Source: Neorhodopirellula lusitana (GTDB taxonomy: Bacteria > Planctomycetota > Planctomycetia > Pirellulales > Pirellulaceae). Taken from it: a DNA stretch of 64,000 bases. The stretch covers positions 310,001-374,000 of the forward strand of contig NZ_FXUG01000007.1 of NCBI RefSeq assembly GCF_900182915.1. Reading direction: 5' to 3'. Within the stretch, counting starts at the first letter, position 1. Each line of letters opens with the position of its first letter. This document shows, in pieces, positions 28,319-38,048 of this stretch. The position numbers were made by a program, and so were the translations under genes. The notes beneath the pieces are model-generated. The model worked only from the letters and a program-made list of their open reading frames with translations, was not told the DNA's origin and searched no databases.

Positions 28319-30064
28319 ATGTCATCGACGCAAGGCAGCATCGAGACGCAGGAGGCAATCAATCGATTTGCCGACGCCTTGCGACAACGTATCGGTACCG
28401 ACCGATTCCGGCTGTGGTTCACCCACGGCGTCCGGTTCGATGTCGAACCCGGTGACGATGAAACCGAGTCGCTTGTCTTGTACGTTAGCGGCCCGTTTGC
28501 GGCCGACCGGATCGCCAAGAACTTCACGACCGACTTGCGTGCGTCCGCAATCGCAGCAATCGGCGACCACGGTCGTTTTCGTTTGGACGTCGCCAAGCAA
28601 GCGGAGCAACCTGCACTGCTGCTTGACGCTGACGACGATGAAGAGGCACAAGACCACGATCAGCGCGACAACCGCTTCGATGATGAGGAAGCCAGTTTCG
28701 GCAATCGTCACGAACCCGAGTCTCGATCGGAATCAAATGGTCCTAAGAAGAGCCGCAACTCTTCTTCGTTCCGCCGCAACGGTCTCTCCAATTCCAAACG
28801 TCCCGGCGCAGGCAAGCTTTCGAGCCTGCTGGCCGAGTCCAGCCTGACAAACCGGGAAGAGAACCAAGAGGCTTCTTCGCGTTCAGGCGAATCTCGCTCT
28901 TCCAGAAGCACACAGTCATCCCGTGATGCGGGTTCGCCCAGCGGCGGCCCAACACGCGACCGCCGAGCATCGTCGCGTGACGAAGCAAACTCACAACCAC
29001 TGCCGCCTTTGCCCGAGTCGCATCCGACTGCGGGGCGAACGCTAGAAAGTTTCATCACCGGCCCGTGCAACGAGTTCGCGTTCTCGGCTGCCGCGATGGC
29101 AATCTCAACACCCGAAGTTGCGACACCGCTGTTCTTGCATGGGCCTACCGGAACCGGCAAGTCGCACCTGTTGCACGCCGTGGCTGAAGAGTTCCGACGT
29201 CGCCGCCGGATGCGTCGCGTCGTTCTCTTAACCGCTGAGCAATTCACCAATGATTTCGTCGGTTCGGTGAACTCCACCGGTCTGCCCGCCTTTCGTCGTC
29301 GCTACCGCGAAGTGGATGCACTGTTGATCGACGACGTGCACTTCCTGGCCGCCAAGACTGCCACGCTACGGGAAGCCCTCTACACTTTGGAAACTCTCGC
29401 TGCGGCCGGTAAGCCGTTGGTCTTCACAGCCAACCTGCCGCCCGCCGACATACGCGGTTTGACCGGCGAAGTGGCCGGCCGCATGGCGTCGGGCCTAGTG
29501 TGTCCGCTGACGAACTTGGATGCCGAGACACGACTCGCGCTGCTGAAACGAATGGTCAAGACGCGATGCGTGCTTGATTGCGAAGAAGAGCTTTTGGTGG
29601 AAGTCAGTGAATCGGTGGGCGGCGATGCCCGCGCCGTCACAGGCGTCGCGAACCTGATCGGAATGCTCCAACGCATGTTCCGTCGTGAACCCACGATCGA
29701 AGAAATCCGCCGGTTCGGCGGCGATTTGCTTCGCAACACTCGCTCGGCTCCGTCATTGCGGTCCATCGAGCGGGCGGTGTGCGACACCTTTGGCCTGGAA
29801 GGCGACGGACTTCGTGGCAAGGCTCAAACGAAGCGAGTCAGCGAACCCAGAACGCTCGCGATGTACCTGGCTCGCCAGCACACTGGCAGTGCGTTTACGG
29901 AAATTGCCCAGCATTTCGGTCGCCGCAGCCATTCAGGCGCGATCGCGGCTCAGCAAAAAGTGGAAGCGTGGCTGACCAGCGGGAAGGCGATTGGCGGTGG
30001 CGATGGTGCTATGTCTGCCCAAGATGCGATCACGCGAGTTGAAGCACGCCTGCGTGTTGGCTAG
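28319..30064 (+). CDS. dnaA: Chromosomal replication initiator protein DnaA
   Basis: A 581-residue AAA+ initiator. Domain I (about residues 1-95) includes RFRLWFTHGVRFDVE. Domain II is a long disordered Ser/Arg/Asp/Glu-rich linker (about 100-235), longer than in most DnaA proteins. Domain III has Walker A GPTGTGKS near residue 275, Walker B ALLIDDVHFL and the sensor region. Domain IV, the DNA-binding part, has AMYLARQHTGSAFTEIAQHF and GRRSHSGAIAA, where most DnaA proteins have GGRDHSTV; the Arg-Arg-Ser change may alter box recognition. The gene lies upstream of dnaB rather than beside dnaN and recF. Expected to bind DnaA boxes and open the origin. Confidence 0.92.
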   Translation: MSSTQGSIETQEAINRFADALRQRIGTDRFRLWFTHGVRFDVEPGDDETESLVLYVSGPFAADRIAKNFTTDLRASAIAAIGDHGRFRLDVAKQAEQPALLLDADDDEEAQDHDQRDNRFDDEEASFGNRHEPESRSESNGPKKSRNSSSFRRNGLSNSKRPGAGKLSSLLAESSLTNREENQEASSRSGESRSSRSTQSSRDAGSPSGGPTRDRRASSRDEANSQPLPPLPESHPTAGRTLESFITGPCNEFAFSAAAMAISTPEVATPLFLHGPTGTGKSHLLHAVAEEFRRRRRMRRVVLLTAEQFTNDFVGSVNSTGLPAFRRRYREVDALLIDDVHFLAAKTATLREALYTLETLAAAGKPLVFTANLPPADIRGLTGEVAGRMASGLVCPLTNLDAETRLALLKRMVKTRCVLDCEEELLVEVSESVGGDARAVTGVANLIGMLQRMFRREPTIEEIRRFGGDLLRNTRSAPSLRSIERAVCDTFGLEGDGLRGKAQTKRVSEPRTLAMYLARQHTGSAFTEIAQHFGRRSHSGAIAAQQKVEAWLTSGKAIGGGDGAMSAQDAITRVEARLRVG

Positions 30065-30358
30065 TACGACATCCACGCCTATCATTCAAGCAAATCCTAG
30101 TGGATGCTGTGATCGATTCACGGGCGTCCCGAAGCAGACGGTCAACAAACCAGATTCAGTCAACCAGCTGAATACGATTAACAAGCGACCGGGCGAGGGA
30201 AGCAGTTTCTGACACGCGGTGACGTCAATCGGACGATTGCGGCCGCGATTCGCAGAACAAGTTTCACCAAACGCTAGCAATACGATCATCAGCAAGATCC
30301 ACTTCCAGTATTCGAATTTCCCGCACCTCCAAACGAACACAATAAGACGGTCACAAGG
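30065..30358. other. Spacer between dnaA and dnaB
   Basis: 294 bp with no supported gene, no clear DnaA box and no terminator. A minus-strand 84-codon frame (30086-30340) has a hydrophobic start but no other sign of coding. The last bases give dnaB a usable ribosome binding site (acaaggatg). Confidence 0.4.
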
Positions 30359-31816
30359 ATGAGTTCAGACGACCACAAATTCGGCGACAAGGATTTTCGC
30401 GGCAAGAAGAAGAAACGCGAGGTCTCCGCTAGCGAGATCCTGCAGCGATCGCCTCCCTTCGAACTCGAAGCGGAAATGGGGGTGATCGGCAGCATCCTAT
30501 TGATGCCAGACATTTGTGACGATATCGCGTCGCTGCGTGCTGACGACTTTTACGATGATGCAAACCGCATCATCTACTCACACATGCGCGAAATGTACGA
30601 CCAGGGCGAGAAGATTGATATCACCCTGCTCGTTTCTCGGATGCGGACAGCGAACGAGTTTGAAAAGGCAGGCGGAGCTGCTTACCTGGCGAGACTTTCG
30701 GGAAGCGTTGCGAACGCTGCTCACGCGGTTTATTACGCCGAGATCGTTACCGAGAAAGCGGTCTATCGCCGGCTGATCGAGAACAGCACCGAGATCCTTC
30801 GTGACGCCTACGAGCAATCCAGTACCGCCAAGGAACTGTGCGCTCAAGCGGAACAAAAAGTCTTCGCGATCATGGACGGGCGCAGCAGCAGTTCGGTGTC
30901 CAACATCAGTGATGTGTTGCATCAATCGATGGACCGCATGGAAGCGCGGATGCGAGACGATTACGATGAGGGTGGAGTTGAAACCGGGCTCACCGACTTT
31001 GACCAAATGACCGGTGGAGTGCACCCTGGCGCGTTGATCATCTTGGCCGCTCGTCCTGCGATGGGCAAAACAGCGCTAGCCATGAACATCGCCGAGAATG
31101 TTTCCTTGCGGCAAAATAGCCCGGTGTTGTTTGTCAGCTTGGAAATGTCATCGATCGAATTGGCCGACCGCCTGTTATGCTCGATCGCTCGAGTCAACGG
31201 CCACAAACTGCGTGCCGGATCGATCCGCAGCGAGGACCGTGATCGTTTGGTTCAAAAAGCCAATGAGCTAAGCCAGGCGCCTTTGTTCATCGACGATTCA
31301 CCGAGCCGAACGGTCAGCGAAATCGGGGCGGCCGCTCGACGGATTAAACGTCGTGAAGACGCACTTGGAATGATTGTGATCGATTACCTGCAATTGATTG
31401 ATCCCGACAATTCTCGTGATCCGCGTCAGGAACAGGTCGCCAAGATCGCTCGGCGACTGAAGGGGCTCGCTCGGGAATTGGATGTGCCCGTGCTGTGTCT
31501 GTCCCAGCTGAATCGGCAAGCCGAAGAGGGAAAAGACCACCGCCCGAAACTATCGCACCTGCGGGAATCCGGAGCCATCGAGCAGGATGCCGACGTTGTC
31601 ATGTTTGTGCACCGTGAAGAGTACTACCATTCGGGCGACGAAAAGGCCCAGTACGCTGGCCAGGCGCAAATCATTATCGCCAAACAACGGGCCGGCCCTG
31701 TCGGTGATGTCGACCTGACTTGGGAAGCGGAATTCACCCGGTTCAGCAACCGCGCCGCCGAACACCACAGTGAGTTCGACGACTACCGTGAGTTCACCTC
31801 ACCAGGCGGCTTCTAA
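30359..31816 (+). CDS. dnaB: Replicative DNA helicase DnaB
   Basis: A 485-residue hexameric helicase that unwinds DNA at the replication fork. The N-terminal domain is typical (PPFELEAEMGVIGSILLMPD). The RecA-like domain has GVHPGALIILAARPAMGKTA (Walker A), LFVSLEMSSIELADRLL, the Walker B region MIVIDYLQLID and the VLCLSQLNRQAEE motif. An AAGG sequence precedes the ATG. Length is normal and no intein is present. It lies 294 bp after dnaA on the same strand. Confidence 0.96.
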   Translation: MSSDDHKFGDKDFRGKKKKREVSASEILQRSPPFELEAEMGVIGSILLMPDICDDIASLRADDFYDDANRIIYSHMREMYDQGEKIDITLLVSRMRTANEFEKAGGAAYLARLSGSVANAAHAVYYAEIVTEKAVYRRLIENSTEILRDAYEQSSTAKELCAQAEQKVFAIMDGRSSSSVSNISDVLHQSMDRMEARMRDDYDEGGVETGLTDFDQMTGGVHPGALIILAARPAMGKTALAMNIAENVSLRQNSPVLFVSLEMSSIELADRLLCSIARVNGHKLRAGSIRSEDRDRLVQKANELSQAPLFIDDSPSRTVSEIGAAARRIKRREDALGMIVIDYLQLIDPDNSRDPRQEQVAKIARRLKGLARELDVPVLCLSQLNRQAEEGKDHRPKLSHLRESGAIEQDADVVMFVHREEYYHSGDEKAQYAGQAQIIIAKQRAGPVGDVDLTWEAEFTRFSNRAAEHHSEFDDYREFTSPGGF

Positions 31817-31848
31817 CGGCGGGCCTGGCTTGACGCATTCACCTATTC

Positions 31849-31954
31849 GAGGTCGCGTCGGCTCGACCTCAGTGTAGAGCGATGGTGACAATCGCTTGGG
31901 GTTTACACGCGAGAGTGGGATCTCAAACGATTGAAGACAATCGTTCTACTCTCG
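31849..31954. other. Three consecutive hairpins between convergent genes
   Basis: Hairpin one pairs gaggtcg (31849) with cgacctc (31864). Hairpin two has gtgta (31872) with tacac (31904) outside and gcgat (31879) with atcgc (31891) inside. Hairpin three has cgagagt (31910) with actctcg (31948) outside and aacgattg (31926) with caatcgtt (31938) inside around an AAGA loop. They lie between the ends of dnaB and the kinase-receiver gene, so they may serve as a two-way terminator, or be a dispersed repeat. Confidence 0.6.
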
Positions 31955-31972
31955 TAAAGTGAAAGACAGGCT

Positions 31973-33562
31973 CTAAACCGTCGCCCGCCGCGAAGCTCGG
32001 CTTAGAGTGACAAAAATGAGACGCTCCAAAACGTAGGGCGTCACATTGCCTTTGCACAACAACATGTCGGCGCCCGCGGCCACGCACTCTTCACTTACCG
32101 CTTCGTCCTCATGGCCCGTTAAGACGATCATCGGCGTGGTCGGCATGGCCGCGTGCAGCGATCGCACAGTGTCGACCCCATGGCTGTCGGGAAGCTGCAG
32201 ATCCAGTAGCACCACATCAATGTGATCATTGGCTTGACCGCAATGAATGGCTTCCTGAAGAGTGTGGGCGGTGAAAATATTGACCGCATTGTTACCCCGC
32301 TGCAACATCTCCGTCGTCAGGAATAGATCGTCTTGATCGTCCTCGACAATCAGAACTTCAATACAACTTCGGGCCATGCCAATTTCCGGCCCGGACTCCA
32401 ACATCTGAAGCGCGGACAACACATCACTCATGGACGCATATCGATCCGCCGCATCCAAGGCCAACATGCGATCCAAAACCGCTCGAACCTCCGACGGTGC
32501 GATGTCATCCGGAAGTGGCTTGAACTGATCACCACAAACGAGATTCACAACCTTGGATTGGACAGACGTCCCCGGCACTCGGCTGTGTCCCGTCAGCATG
32601 TAATACCAACTCGCCCCCAGCGAATAGATGTCCGATTGAATCGTTGCACTCGATAGCGACCGAGCCTGTTCAGGTGCCATGAAATCCGGAGTCCCGCCCA
32701 AAATCTCTTGGCGGGTACGAAACGAGGTCTCACCGTTGCGTGACTCAGTCGCATCGGGGTTATCGCTGTCGGCGAGCAACTCCCCATCGTCAGTCAGAAT
32801 TGCCAGGCCCAAATCAGTGACCTTAATTCGCCCCGCGTCAAACATCATGTTGCCGGGCTTAACGTCGCGATGTATCAATCCGCGTTCGTGCGCGTGTTCG
32901 AGGCCAGTCGCCGCATCCCGAATGTACTCAAGTGACTCACGCCAAGAGATCGCACCATTGGAACTAACGTAAGCCTGCAGGTCTGGCCCCGAGAGTTCTT
33001 CCATCACGATGTACAACGTGTCGCCATGTTCGCCGGTCTCGTAGGCAACGACCACGTTGGGATGAGCCAACCGCAGGACCATTTCCATTTCGCGACGGAA
33101 ACGCTGTGTAAGGCGTCTTTGCTTGATCAATTTTAAAGCGACGTATTCGGATTCGTCGCTGCTCGAACACGCACGATAAACATGCCCAGCGCCGCCCTCC
33201 CCCAACTTACGCTGCAAGACATACTCGCCAACCGGCATTCCGATTCGTAGGTCTTGAAGCGAGTACCCGTCTTCGTGGAAGTGCCGTTCGATTTCCGCCG
33301 CAACCAACTCAAGTTGACTGTCATTGAACTGCCCGGATTTCCGCAAGCGGTCGACGATCAAACCAGAGTCATCGAGCGACATTCCGATGGACACCTGCGA
33401 CGCATTCACCCAATCGTCTACGTCGGAAAGGCTCAATGCGTCGACCAGACTCTGGTTCTCTGAGTCAGCGTTGTCCGCTGGACCAGGCGAATCACCGTGA
33501 CGACCAGCCGCATCAGCGTCGCTGGTGTCATCTTGAGCAGAGTCCGAGTCGTTCAACGCCAT
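31973..33562 (-). CDS. Ser/Thr protein kinase fused to a response-regulator receiver domain
   Basis: A 529-residue soluble protein joining two signalling systems. An acidic N-terminus leads to a Hanks-type kinase domain (about residues 125-400): LGEGGAGHVY, YVALKLIKQ, HRDVKPGNMM, a DLG in place of DFG, and GGTPDFMAPEQ. The C-terminal ~125 residues form a complete receiver domain: acidic pair in VLIVEDDQDD, phospho-acceptor Asp in VVLLDLQLPD, switch Thr in MIVLTGHED and Lys in LLCKGN. A histidine kinase could thus phosphorylate the protein and modulate its Ser/Thr kinase activity; none is encoded nearby. The ATG at 33562 is chosen; the open frame continues to 33742, but that part is basic and unlike the kinase family. 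Confidence 0.9.
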   Translation of the reverse strand: MALNDSDSAQDDTSDADAAGRHGDSPGPADNADSENQSLVDALSLSDVDDWVNASQVSIGMSLDDSGLIVDRLRKSGQFNDSQLELVAAEIERHFHEDGYSLQDLRIGMPVGEYVLQRKLGEGGAGHVYRACSSSDESEYVALKLIKQRRLTQRFRREMEMVLRLAHPNVVVAYETGEHGDTLYIVMEELSGPDLQAYVSSNGAISWRESLEYIRDAATGLEHAHERGLIHRDVKPGNMMFDAGRIKVTDLGLAILTDDGELLADSDNPDATESRNGETSFRTRQEILGGTPDFMAPEQARSLSSATIQSDIYSLGASWYYMLTGHSRVPGTSVQSKVVNLVCGDQFKPLPDDIAPSEVRAVLDRMLALDAADRYASMSDVLSALQMLESGPEIGMARSCIEVLIVEDDQDDLFLTTEMLQRGNNAVNIFTAHTLQEAIHCGQANDHIDVVLLDLQLPDSHGVDTVRSLHAAMPTTPMIVLTGHEDEAVSEECVAAGADMLLCKGNVTPYVLERLIFVTLSRASRRATV

Positions 33563-34004
33563 CTGATAGCCCACATTTGCAATAGCCGGGCCAATGAGGA
33601 ACGAAACCAGGTGACGCCAGCGAACGTAAGTATACCACCACTTTGGGGATCTGATAAGTCCGCGTACCAACGCTGAATGGCGACTGAGCTTGCGGATTGA
33701 CTTAACGAAGCCTGCACCAAAAAACCGAACGCCGGCGAGCAAATCGCTCTGCCGACGCCCGAAAACGGCAATGTTACCCGTGACAGTGGCACCATCAAAT
33801 GCGAATTATGATCATCGTTAACCGAGCCGTCTCACGAACGAGTTCAGACACGAAGGCTCGCTCATCATGCGGTCGATATCACCAGATACCAAGTGACACT
33901 GCCATGACGTATGGAAGACGTTTCAACCCAGCGACTCCACACCCAAATCCAGGCTGCAACTCGGTAGCGGGCGCTGCAAGCCAGTGCCGCACGCCGACGA
34001 GTTG
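33563..34004. other. Intergenic stretch of 442 bp
   Basis: Lies upstream of the kinase-receiver gene and after the AcpH-like gene. The first 180 bases could in principle encode an N-terminal extension of the kinase. Otherwise nothing was recognised; plus-strand frames here have no family signature. Confidence 0.4.
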
Positions 34005-34682
34005 CTAACCCAGCGCGGGGTAACTCTCGGATTGCCCAGCGTGAGTAAGAAGTCGCTGGTGATTCGACCGCACCGCTGCTCTCGCTTCTGGCAACCAGTC
34101 ACGGACCGCCTCAGGAAGCTGGGCCAACCCCACTCGGTTCATCACCTGGTTCAATCGCATCAACAGCGTGTCATCGTGCTCGTAATCAAACAGGAAACGA
34201 ATGTCGGCAAACCTCTCCATCGTGCTGGCGATTTTGTCGCACGGCTTGCCCGTGATTCGATTCACGCATCCTTCGATCTCAGCCAGCGGCAAGCTTGCAA
34301 ACAAAGCATAGTAAGCTTCCACCTTGTCACGGTCATCGACCAAGTAGTTCGCATCCAACAACATCTCGATCAAGATGTGACCCACGAACGTCGGCCGGAA
34401 TCCCGAATCACCGGGCAAAAGATCACGAAGTTGAACGGCGAATTCCAAGTTCATTCGCACGAACGTTTCCCCACTATGGAACCAGCGGTCATCGCGAATG
34501 TGCGAAGTGATTCCACCGGCAACATCACGCATCGTCGCGTCATCCGACTCCAAAAAGGGTGCCGCCATTCGGCCTCGAGCTCGAATCTTTCGATCGATCA
34601 CCGACAAGAAATCCGGCATCCCGGTACAAGCCGCAAGAATCGGTCGGTCGAGATACGGAAGGGCATGGCATAGAAAATTCAT
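34005..34682 (-). CDS. AcpH-like (ACP phosphodiesterase family) protein
   Basis: A protein of about 225 residues. The opening MNFLCHALPYLDRPIL, followed by TGMPDFLSVIDRKIRARGR, GGITSHIRDDRWFHS and FVGHILIEMLLDANY, resembles the acyl-carrier-protein phosphodiesterase family (MNFLAHL start, conserved His and Asp residues). The founding enzyme removes phosphopantetheine from ACP, but many members are uncharacterised and this match is distant. The family-like ATG at 34682 is chosen; a TTG at 34718 would overlap the upstream desulfurase stop by 4 bp and is a real alternative. It is probably co-transcribed with the desulfurase. Confidence 0.6.
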   Translation of the reverse strand: MNFLCHALPYLDRPILAACTGMPDFLSVIDRKIRARGRMAAPFLESDDATMRDVAGGITSHIRDDRWFHSGETFVRMNLEFAVQLRDLLPGDSGFRPTFVGHILIEMLLDANYLVDDRDKVEAYYALFASLPLAEIEGCVNRITGKPCDKIASTMERFADIRFLFDYEHDDTLLMRLNQVMNRVGLAQLPEAVRDWLPEARAAVRSNHQRLLTHAGQSESYPALG

Positions 34683-34714
34683 CGCCCCCAGTGGACCAGC
34701 AACCGTTATCCGGT

Positions 34715-35962
34715 TCAATCACCAATCTGGGATAAACGATGATGCGAAGCGATCAGCTGCCGAGCGGCCTCGTCGATATCCGCCTCCGTTGTAAAACGCC
34801 CTAGCCCGAAACGAACACTCCGTCGCGATTCGGATTCACTCAGCCCGATCGCCAACAACACATGGCTGGGTGTGGGGTCGGCACTGCTGCAAGCCGAACC
34901 GCTACTGAACGCGACCCCCGGAGTAGCCGCCATCCAAGTTTCTCCCTCGACCCTTGGTGATCGGAAGTTCAAATTGCCCGCCAACCTGAACAGATGCGGT
35001 TGCCCCGCTTGATCACCAGAAGACAATTCATGCTGATTAAGTTCCAAGCGAGGACCATTAATCTGCAAGCCTTCGATGGCGGAACTCAGAAGGTTCCAAA
35101 AACGATCCCGCAATTTCAGTAACCTCGCAGTTTCGTCTTCGCGTTCTTGAGTCGCCAGCGTCAACGCCGACGCCATCGCGACCACGCCGGCTGGGTTCAT
35201 GGTGCCGCTTCGTAGTCCTCGCTGTTGCCCGCCGCCGATGATTTGAGGACGCAACCGAACGCGTCGGTTTCCGTTGCCCGCCAACAGGAAACCGATTCCC
35301 TTGGGGCCATAGAACTTGTGCGCTGACGCGCTGACCAAATCGATGTCCATCGCCTTCGCGTCCACCGCCAGCGGTCCCATCGCCTGGGTTGCGTCGCAGT
35401 GCAACAACGCCCCCGCGTCATGGGTGATCCGTGCGACCTCCGCAATGGGCGCGATGGTGCCCGTTTCGTTGTTGGCCAGCATCACGTTGACCAAGCCCGT
35501 CTGCTCATCGACGGCGCCAGCCAAGGCATCCAGGTCAATCAAGCCGCACTGATCCGTGCCCACCCAAACCGTTTCGATCGCATCTCGCGTCAGGTCCGCC
35601 GCCACATCCAGAACGGCTGGGTGCTCGGTGGAAGCGACCACCATTTTCTTACGACGATTTCGTGGATGCGTCATCACGCCCCGCATCGCCAAGTTAATAC
35701 TCTCGGTCGCACCGGATGTGATCAGCAGATTCTCTGCCGGACCGTTTAAGGTGGTTGCGATTTCCTGCACCGCGGCGAGCAATCCATCACCAGCGATTCG
35801 GCCCATGGAATGCGAATCACTGTGCGGATTCGCAAAATTTTCGGTTAGCCAAGGTAGCATCTCCGCCACCACCCGCTGGTCACAGGGGGTTGTCGCGTGA
35901 TGATCCAGATAGATCACGCTTTGGGCACCCGCGTTTGACGAATCGTCAGAATTGCTGGTCAT
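34715..35962 (-). CDS. Cysteine desulfurase (IscS/NifS family)
   Basis: A 415-residue PLP enzyme that takes sulfur from cysteine for Fe-S cluster and thio-cofactor synthesis. Motifs: IYLDHHATTPCD at the start, ITSGATESINLA, the PLP Lys in SAHKFYGPKGIGFL, and the catalytic Cys in FSSGSACSSADPTPSH. The longer loop with that Cys suggests the group I (IscS/NifS) type. No iscU or iscA is nearby. An acidic Ser/Asp stretch opens the protein. The AcpH-like gene follows directly. Confidence 0.94.
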   Translation of the reverse strand: MTSNSDDSSNAGAQSVIYLDHHATTPCDQRVVAEMLPWLTENFANPHSDSHSMGRIAGDGLLAAVQEIATTLNGPAENLLITSGATESINLAMRGVMTHPRNRRKKMVVASTEHPAVLDVAADLTRDAIETVWVGTDQCGLIDLDALAGAVDEQTGLVNVMLANNETGTIAPIAEVARITHDAGALLHCDATQAMGPLAVDAKAMDIDLVSASAHKFYGPKGIGFLLAGNGNRRVRLRPQIIGGGQQRGLRSGTMNPAGVVAMASALTLATQEREDETARLLKLRDRFWNLLSSAIEGLQINGPRLELNQHELSSGDQAGQPHLFRLAGNLNFRSPRVEGETWMAATPGVAFSSGSACSSADPTPSHVLLAIGLSESESRRSVRFGLGRFTTEADIDEAARQLIASHHRLSQIGD

Positions 35963-36420
35963 GGGTTACTGGCGGCTCTTAATAGGGGCGTGTTCGAGGG
36001 ATGCCGGTGCAGATCACGGCGTTAGGACTGGTGGAAGCTCACCAGTCTAAATCATCGACTTCCATGAAATCCATCGCACAAGTGACTCTGGGCAGTCTAG
36101 GGCACCCCGTCTAGACCAACTCGCTACACACGACAACGGATGCCCCGAGCGGGGAACGTCAGAAACTTCCCGCGGACGGTCAGCTGACACGATGCCCGTT
36201 GGCCGTTATTCTTGTGGTCCACAAAACGTTTTGTGTACGAATGCGTTTTGTGTACGAATGCGCTTCGTGTATTTAAGCGTTTTGAATACCGAGTTTGTTG
36301 TGCACTTCGCATTCGTGTGTAACCCCCTATGTTTTATCGCTGGGCACCGACCGTCGACCCCCCAAGTCACGTCCCTAGCTTGCGATCGTTCGAAAGTCTC
36401 CTCTTAGGCAAACATTTCCA
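35963..36420. other. Divergent intergenic region of 458 bp
   Basis: Lies between the starts of the desulfurase (leftward) and odhB (rightward). It includes a 17-bp tandem array at 36227-36277 with a degenerate continuation. No gene or clear promoter was recognised. Confidence 0.45.
36227..36294. repeat. Tandem array, 17-bp period
   Basis: Units cgttttgtgtacgaatg occur perfectly at 36227-36243 and 36244-36260, then degenerate at 36261-36277 (cgcttcgtgtatttaag), with a partial fourth starting cgttttgaata at 36278. The array is about 125 bp upstream of the odhB start and contains gtgtac cores that could serve as repeated protein sites. Confidence 0.85.
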
Positions 36421-37749
36421 GTGAGCGAAATCATTCCTGTCGACGTTCCAACCGTTGGCGAATCGATCAGTGAAGTTCAGATCGGCACCTGGCTGAAGAA
36501 CAGCGGTGACTTCGTCCAAAATGGCGAAGACCTTGTCGAAATTGAAACCGAGAAGGCCTCAGTGCAGATCCCGGCTCCGGCCAGCGGATACCTTGAAAAC
36601 ATCACCAAAGAATCCGAAGCGTTTGCCGTAATCGGCGAAACCATCGCCAGCATCCGGGTCGCCGAAGCACCCGCTGATGGCGGAAACGGCGGCGGATCAG
36701 CCAGCCCGGCCGCAGCGGCCGCTCCGAGCACCCCAGCATCGCCACCCGCCCGAAATGCCTCCAGCCCGAAAGCTGGCGGCAGTGCATCCGGCGGTGGAGC
36801 CTTTGTGATGCCCGCCGCTCAACGAATTTTGGACGAGCACAATTTGGACGCGGCCCAAGTGCCAGCGACCGGACCTGGCGGACGACTGCTGAAGGAAGAC
36901 GTGCAAGCGTTCATCCGCAGCGGAGGCGCAGCCAAGCCGGCTCCCGTCGCTCAACCACCAGCCGCCCCCGCACCCGCCCCCGCTTCGCCACCAGCAGTCG
37001 CATCGGTGCCTTCGTTCCCCGAGCCCACTTTGATGAGCGAGAGTTCGTATCGCTCCGAAGAAGTGAAGCCAATGAGTATGTTGCGGCGGACGATCGCGTC
37101 ACGCCTGGTGCACGCTCAACAAACCGCTGCGTTGTTGACCACGTTCAACGAAATCAACATGGCGCCCGTCATGCAGATTCGTTCAAAGTACAAAGATGCG
37201 TTCCTAAAGAAGCACGGCGTCAAGCTGGGCTTCATGTCGTTCTTCGCCAAGGCAACGGTCGAAGCACTGCGCCGGTTCCCAGCCGTTAACGCGGAGATCC
37301 GTAACGATGCGATGGTCTACAAAAACTACCAAGACATCGGGATCGCAATCGGCGGCGGCAAGGGCTTGGTTGTGCCAATCCTTCGCAATGTCGAACGCAT
37401 GTCGTTCGCCGAAGTCGAGGGCTCCATCGGCGAGTACGCTCGATTGGCTGGCGAAAATCGCTTGCAACCATCGGACTTGATGGGCGGTACCTTCACGATC
37501 AGCAACGGTGGCATCTATGGATCGCTGCTGAGCACACCGATCGTGAACCCACCGCAAAGCGGCATCCTTGGGTTGCACACGATCCAAGAGCGGCCTGTCG
37601 CCGAGAACGGCCAAGTTGTGATCCGTCCGATGATGTACGTCGCGTTGACTTACGATCACCGAATCGTTGACGGCCGCGAAGCGGTTGGCTTCCTGGTCGC
37701 CATCAAGGAAACGATCGAAGACCCAGCACGGTTGTTCTTGGAAGTCTAG
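36421..37749 (+). CDS. odhB: Dihydrolipoyl succinyltransferase (E2 of 2-oxoglutarate dehydrogenase)
   Basis: A 442-residue E2 acyltransferase of a 2-oxo acid dehydrogenase complex, most like the 2-oxoglutarate type (TCA cycle). The N-terminal lipoyl domain has the modified Lys in [17 protein letters not shown]. An Ala/Pro-rich linker leads to the E1/E3-binding domain ([14 protein letters not shown] and [11 protein letters not shown]). A second linker precedes the catalytic domain with [26 protein letters not shown] and the active-site [15 protein letters not shown]. The start is GTG at 36421, giving [15 protein letters not shown]. The E1 and E3 genes are not adjacent. A terminator follows. 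Confidence 0.93.
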   Translation: MSEIIPVDVPTVGESISEVQIGTWLKNSGDFVQNGEDLVEIETEKASVQIPAPASGYLENITKESEAFAVIGETIASIRVAEAPADGGNGGGSASPAAAAAPSTPASPPARNASSPKAGGSASGGGAFVMPAAQRILDEHNLDAAQVPATGPGGRLLKEDVQAFIRSGGAAKPAPVAQPPAAPAPAPASPPAVASVPSFPEPTLMSESSYRSEEVKPMSMLRRTIASRLVHAQQTAALLTTFNEINMAPVMQIRSKYKDAFLKKHGVKLGFMSFFAKATVEALRRFPAVNAEIRNDAMVYKNYQDIGIAIGGGKGLVVPILRNVERMSFAEVEGSIGEYARLAGENRLQPSDLMGGTFTISNGGIYGSLLSTPIVNPPQSGILGLHTIQERPVAENGQVVIRPMMYVALTYDHRIVDGREAVGFLVAIKETIEDPARLFLEV

Positions 37750-37803
37750 GGACAAGTTGCTCTGACTTATCGCTGAACTAACGGCAAAGAGATTCCAACA
37801 AAC

Positions 37804-37838
37804 ACCCAGGGGCGTCCAACGCACCCTGGGTTGTTTTT
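37804..37838 (+). terminator. Intrinsic terminator after odhB
   Basis: acccaggg (37804-37811) pairs with ccctgggt (37824-37831) and is followed by tgttttt. It lies 55 bp past the odhB stop. The next 200 bp to the convergent radical SAM gene hold nothing recognised. Confidence 0.88.
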
Positions 37839-38048
37839 GCGCTATGACATTTCTGGTCAGTAAAATTTTTGCGCCGTAAAATTCCTTGGCACTGAATTTC
37901 TGCGTCTCAAAAGTTTTGCGATAGGAACATCTCGCGCCGTGGTCTCATCGCATCCACAGCACGAGTGTCGCGTATCTCATGACGGGGCACATGCGACTCA
38001 AGCGAGTCCCACGGCCAGTCTTGCAGTCTTGCCTAACCGTTTGGTCGG

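Noticed and set aside
30086-30340. A minus-strand frame with a hydrophobic start between dnaA and dnaB.
   Set aside because: The hydrophobic stretch is short, the rest is not protein-like, and no ribosome binding site was seen.
37842-38048. Possible small gene between odhB and the radical SAM gene.
   Set aside because: No frame of useful length has a start, ribosome binding site or family match.
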